A DNA stretch of 8,163 nt from Pseudomonadota bacterium (lineage in GTDB: Bacteria; Pseudomonadota; Gammaproteobacteria; Steroidobacterales; Rariloculaceae): positions 1-8,163 of the forward strand of contig VYEH01000453.1 in assembly GCA_009843005.1 (NCBI GenBank), in the 5' to 3' direction. The first letter of the stretch is position 1. Each line of letters starts with the position of its first letter. Of this stretch, positions 6,154 through 8,163 are shown in pieces. Both the position numbers and the translations under genes were made by a program. The notes below the pieces were generated by a model. That model made no database searches, was not told the DNA's origin, and saw only the letters and a list, made by a program, of their open reading frames with translations.

Positions 6154-6606
6154 TCATGGGTCTTCGACCCGGATCACTTCCGGGCGGACCTGCCAGCGGC
6201 CCTGCAGGCGCCGGCCCGCCAGCAAGCCGAGGCCGAGCCCCGCGACCGCGCCCAGCAATGCACCTGAATCGCCCCCAAGACTCATGACTCCTGCGACGGT
6301 GCCGGCCAAAAGGCCCGCCCAGGGCAATCCATGCACCAGCAGCGTTGCGTGAAATACCTGGCGATACCGCAACGAAACCGACACCAGGTCTCCCGGCCGA
6401 TGGCGGCCGGAAGCGCGAACCCGAAGGGAGGATGGCGGCTTCCAGCCCCACATGCAGGTACCCTCGCAACCGCTGCAGCGGGGCGCGGGCAGGATAGCCA
6501 GGTCCATCCAGCCGTCGCCGGCAATCCGCCGGACACGGGCGCGCGCCGTCAGGCACTCCGGTTCGGAACGAGGCGGGTCATCCTGGCGCATGGATTCCAG
6601 CGGCAT
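6154..6606 (-). CDS. rseC: RseC/MucC-family membrane protein of the sigma-E locus
   Basis: RseC/MucC proteins are small inner-membrane proteins encoded after rseB. They have been linked to modulation of sigma-E and to SoxR reduction, but their activity is unclear. The protein has the family layout: an N-terminal region with a cysteine cluster (C44, C47, C51 in CSGCEGTC) followed by two hydrophobic helices, at about 84-107 and 114-132. It ends in a short basic and polar tail. The cluster is shorter than in E. coli RseC, whose motif as I recall it is C-x2-C-x5-C with a further upstream cysteine. I chose ATG 6606 (150 residues). TTG 6618 or ATG 6591 are also possible; none has a strong ribosome binding site. 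The family call rests on architecture and position more than on residue identity. Confidence 0.78.
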   Translation of the reverse strand: MPLESMRQDDPPRSEPECLTARARVRRIAGDGWMDLAILPAPRCSGCEGTCMWGWKPPSSLRVRASGRHRPGDLVSVSLRYRQVFHATLLVHGLPWAGLLAGTVAGVMSLGGDSGALLGAVAGLGLGLLAGRRLQGRWQVRPEVIRVEDP

Positions 6607-6628
6607 ATTGCCGACCAAGCGGACCGAA

Positions 6629-7588
6629 TCAGGGACTCGCGAAGGACGTTGCTATGGACTCCACCGTGACCGCGGGTACTTCGCCCACGGCGGTGATCTG
6701 GCGGCCGCTGAATTCGAACGAGAAGGCATTGGTGCTGCCGATCCGGGACAATCCGCCGGCCACCTCGGGTTCGCTGTCCGGGCTCTCGACGAACACCGAA
6801 ACGGTCGCAAGCCCGTCCGAATACACCAGGTGTTCCACCGGGTGCTCGGACCCGGCCATGCGCGTCAGCGTTGCCACCGAAAGCTGGAAACCATCCGGCA
6901 ACCGGGTCGCCCGCCACTGTGGCGACTCCTCCGTGACTCCATTTTCCGATGGCATGATCCACTCGAAGCCCTGCGCGTCGATGGTGGGCTCCAGGGCGGA
7001 AGGAGGAATATTCTCGCCGATATCGATCTGGGTGAACGCCATCTGTTCGACGGTGCGCCCCTGCTCGTCCCTGAGTTGAGACTTGAGCGGCATCGCGGTC
7101 TCGCTGTCGAGCCACAGCCGGTACCCGTAGCGAAACTCGTCCCTCGGATGGATGGCCACGACCTGCGCGTCCCTTTCCACCACGCGTTCGGTGTGCAGCA
7201 GCGCGATCTCGTAGGAACGCGCCAGGTCCTCGGAGTAGTTGGGCAATGCGGATACCAGCGGGCTGACGTCCCGGCTGTTCTCGAGCAAAACGATCTGCCG
7301 GTCGGGAAGGATGCAGTAGATTTCGTCCTCGTTGCGGATGATCTCCCGGCCGACGCCGTCCATGGACACGATGCGCTCGCTGATCCGGCCATCGTCGTTA
7401 CGGTGGACGATCTGCAGCGTATCGACCTCGTCGCCCAACAGGTGCACAAACGTGCCCCGGTAGCTCAACTCCTCGACCGCGCTGGTCATGCGATCGAGCC
7501 ACTGCTGCGCGTCCTGAGCCGCCGCCTGGAGCGTGGCGCATCCCACCACGGTGCCGGCCAGAGACCGGAGTGACGAGGGTCGGCCCAC
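6629..7588 (-). CDS. rseB: Periplasmic sigma-E regulator RseB/MucB
   Basis: RseB/MucB binds the periplasmic part of RseA/MucA and shields it from the site-1 protease; displacement by lipopolysaccharide or lipoprotein signals is thought to allow the stress response. The 319-residue protein begins with a short export signal (residues 1-24, possible cleavage after LQAAA). It then has the LolA-like N-terminal domain, about 27-205, starting QQWLDRMTSAVEELSYRGTFVH. A smaller C-terminal domain covers about 220-316 (RATRLPDGFQLS, then HLVYSDGLATVSVFVE), both typical of the family. The start is GTG at 7588, immediately after the rseA TAG stop, so the two are surely coupled. A VVGC sequence at residues 14-17 resembles a lipobox, leaving open a lipoprotein form. 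The rseC frame starts 10-22 bases downstream. Confidence 0.94.
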   Translation of the reverse strand: MGRPSSLRSLAGTVVGCATLQAAAQDAQQWLDRMTSAVEELSYRGTFVHLLGDEVDTLQIVHRNDDGRISERIVSMDGVGREIIRNEDEIYCILPDRQIVLLENSRDVSPLVSALPNYSEDLARSYEIALLHTERVVERDAQVVAIHPRDEFRYGYRLWLDSETAMPLKSQLRDEQGRTVEQMAFTQIDIGENIPPSALEPTIDAQGFEWIMPSENGVTEESPQWRATRLPDGFQLSVATLTRMAGSEHPVEHLVYSDGLATVSVFVESPDSEPEVAGGLSRIGSTNAFSFEFSGRQITAVGEVPAVTVESIATSFASP

Positions 7589-8163
7589 CTATCTTTCCCG
7601 TACCGGCGGCGGAGTCACCAGTACCGTGGTGCCCTCGTTGCTGATCACATGGGTGTGAATCGAGGTGCGCCGGATACCCGGTGCGTACTGCCCGTGCGTG
7701 ATGAGGTAGTTGGTCAGGCGAATCGGCGGCGGCGACAGGGTATCGCCGACACTCAGGGGACCGGCCGCTTCGCCGGGCACGACGTAACTGGGTGGGTCTT
7801 GCAGCCCGAAGCCGGACGATACGCCCGCGACCTGGGGCACCGGATCGGACGCGTCAAGCGGGCTGTTGACGGTATTGAGCAGCGCCAGTGCGGCCACGGC
7901 CACACTGGCGGCAATCCCCAGCCCAATGGCCGGACGGAAGTACCGGCTCCGAGCCGCCGGGGATTCCCGCACCTGCTCCAGCGCCCGAATGCCGTCCAGT
8001 TCCGCCCGCACCCTGCGGCGCAGGACGTCGGGGTCCGGATTCGGCAGTTCGCCCCGCAGCGCGGCGCCGATGATCGAGTAGCGCAGGACACGGTCGCGGG
8101 TTTTCGGATCGCGCTCCATCCGGCGTACGAGAAAAGCACATTCCTCCGCAGACAATTCGTCGT
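7589..8163 (-). CDS. rseA: Anti-sigma-E factor RseA/MucA, 5' end beyond the window
   Basis: RseA/MucA spans the inner membrane and holds the extracytoplasmic sigma factor RpoE/AlgU inactive until stepwise proteolysis releases it. The window shows 190 residues. The cytoplasmic sigma-binding part ends at about 72 (DELSAEECAFLVRRM, then YSIIGAALRGE). A single membrane helix lies at about 77-97 (AIGLGIAASVAVAALALL). A proline-rich periplasmic linker follows, then the RseB-binding tail RLTNYLITHGQYAPGI. A TTG at 8155 could be read as a start. However, the frame stays open to the edge and the codons before it read Asp-Glu, which fits the family's N-terminal SALMDGE-type region, so I mark it as partial. 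The gene abuts rseB with no gap. By family pattern rpoE should lie just outside the window. Confidence 0.9.
   Translation of the reverse strand, partial: DELSAEECAFLVRRMERDPKTRDRVLRYSIIGAALRGELPNPDPDVLRRRVRAELDGIRALEQVRESPAARSRYFRPAIGLGIAASVAVAALALLNTVNSPLDASDPVPQVAGVSSGFGLQDPPSYVVPGEAAGPLSVGDTLSPPPIRLTNYLITHGQYAPGIRRTSIHTHVISNEGTTVLVTPPPVRER

Noticed and set aside
4891..6267. Long plus-strand open frame (458 codons) across lepB and part of rnc
   Set aside because: It is antisense to genes with full catalytic motifs, its translation has low-complexity GC-rich composition and no recognisable domain, and such frames are common opposite GC-rich genes.
6047..6556. Minus-strand frame of 169 codons overlapping rseC
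   Set aside because: It is shifted relative to rseC, whose frame carries the cysteine cluster and two membrane helices in the expected position; the alternative frame has no such features.
8153..8155. TTG as the true start of rseA
   Set aside because: The frame stays open to the edge and the RseA family needs about 10-20 more residues of sigma-binding region before this point; the gene is more likely cut by the window.

Overview
The window is a slice of a GC-rich (roughly 60-65% G+C by eye) gammaproteobacterial chromosome. Every gene lies on the minus strand and they are densely packed. The gene order is a known gammaproteobacterial one: sigma-E regulators, then signal peptidase, RNase III, Era, RecO, PdxJ and AcpS. 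I cannot name a genus. No mobile elements, CRISPR arrays, tRNAs or rRNAs were seen, and no gene-free stretch exceeds 120 bases.

In transcription order (high to low coordinates) the layout is as follows. (1) The sigma-E/AlgU control module: an anti-sigma factor RseA/MucA cut by the window's right edge (7589-8163), its periplasmic partner RseB/MucB (6629-7588) and the small membrane protein RseC/MucC (6154-6606). (2) A 117-base gap with a hairpin and a plausible promoter. (3) lepB (5257-6036) and rnc (4489-5205). (4) A tightly overlapping run, rnc-era-recO-pdxJ, joined by 8-, 1- and 4-base overlaps, followed by acpS (1615-2007). A 29-codon mini-ORF may bridge pdxJ and acpS. (5) A stand-alone PolB-like 3'-5' exonuclease (735-1526). 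(6) The N-terminal half of the 23S rRNA methyltransferase RlmD (1-694), cut by the left edge.

Functionally, group 1 senses envelope stress. LepB matures exported proteins. Rnc, Era and RlmD act on rRNA and the ribosome. RecO and the exonuclease act on DNA. PdxJ makes pyridoxine phosphate and AcpS activates acyl carrier protein.

The window is mostly ordinary housekeeping DNA and I see no clear new system. The points worth a second look are: an AT-rich, rare-codon island inside era; the mini-ORF linking pdxJ to acpS by two 4-base stop/start overlaps; the absence of mucD, lepA and the DUF4845 gene from places where relatives often carry them; a compact cysteine motif in RseC; a possible lipobox in RseB; and frequent non-ATG starts, including a TTG with a strong ribosome binding site at lepB.
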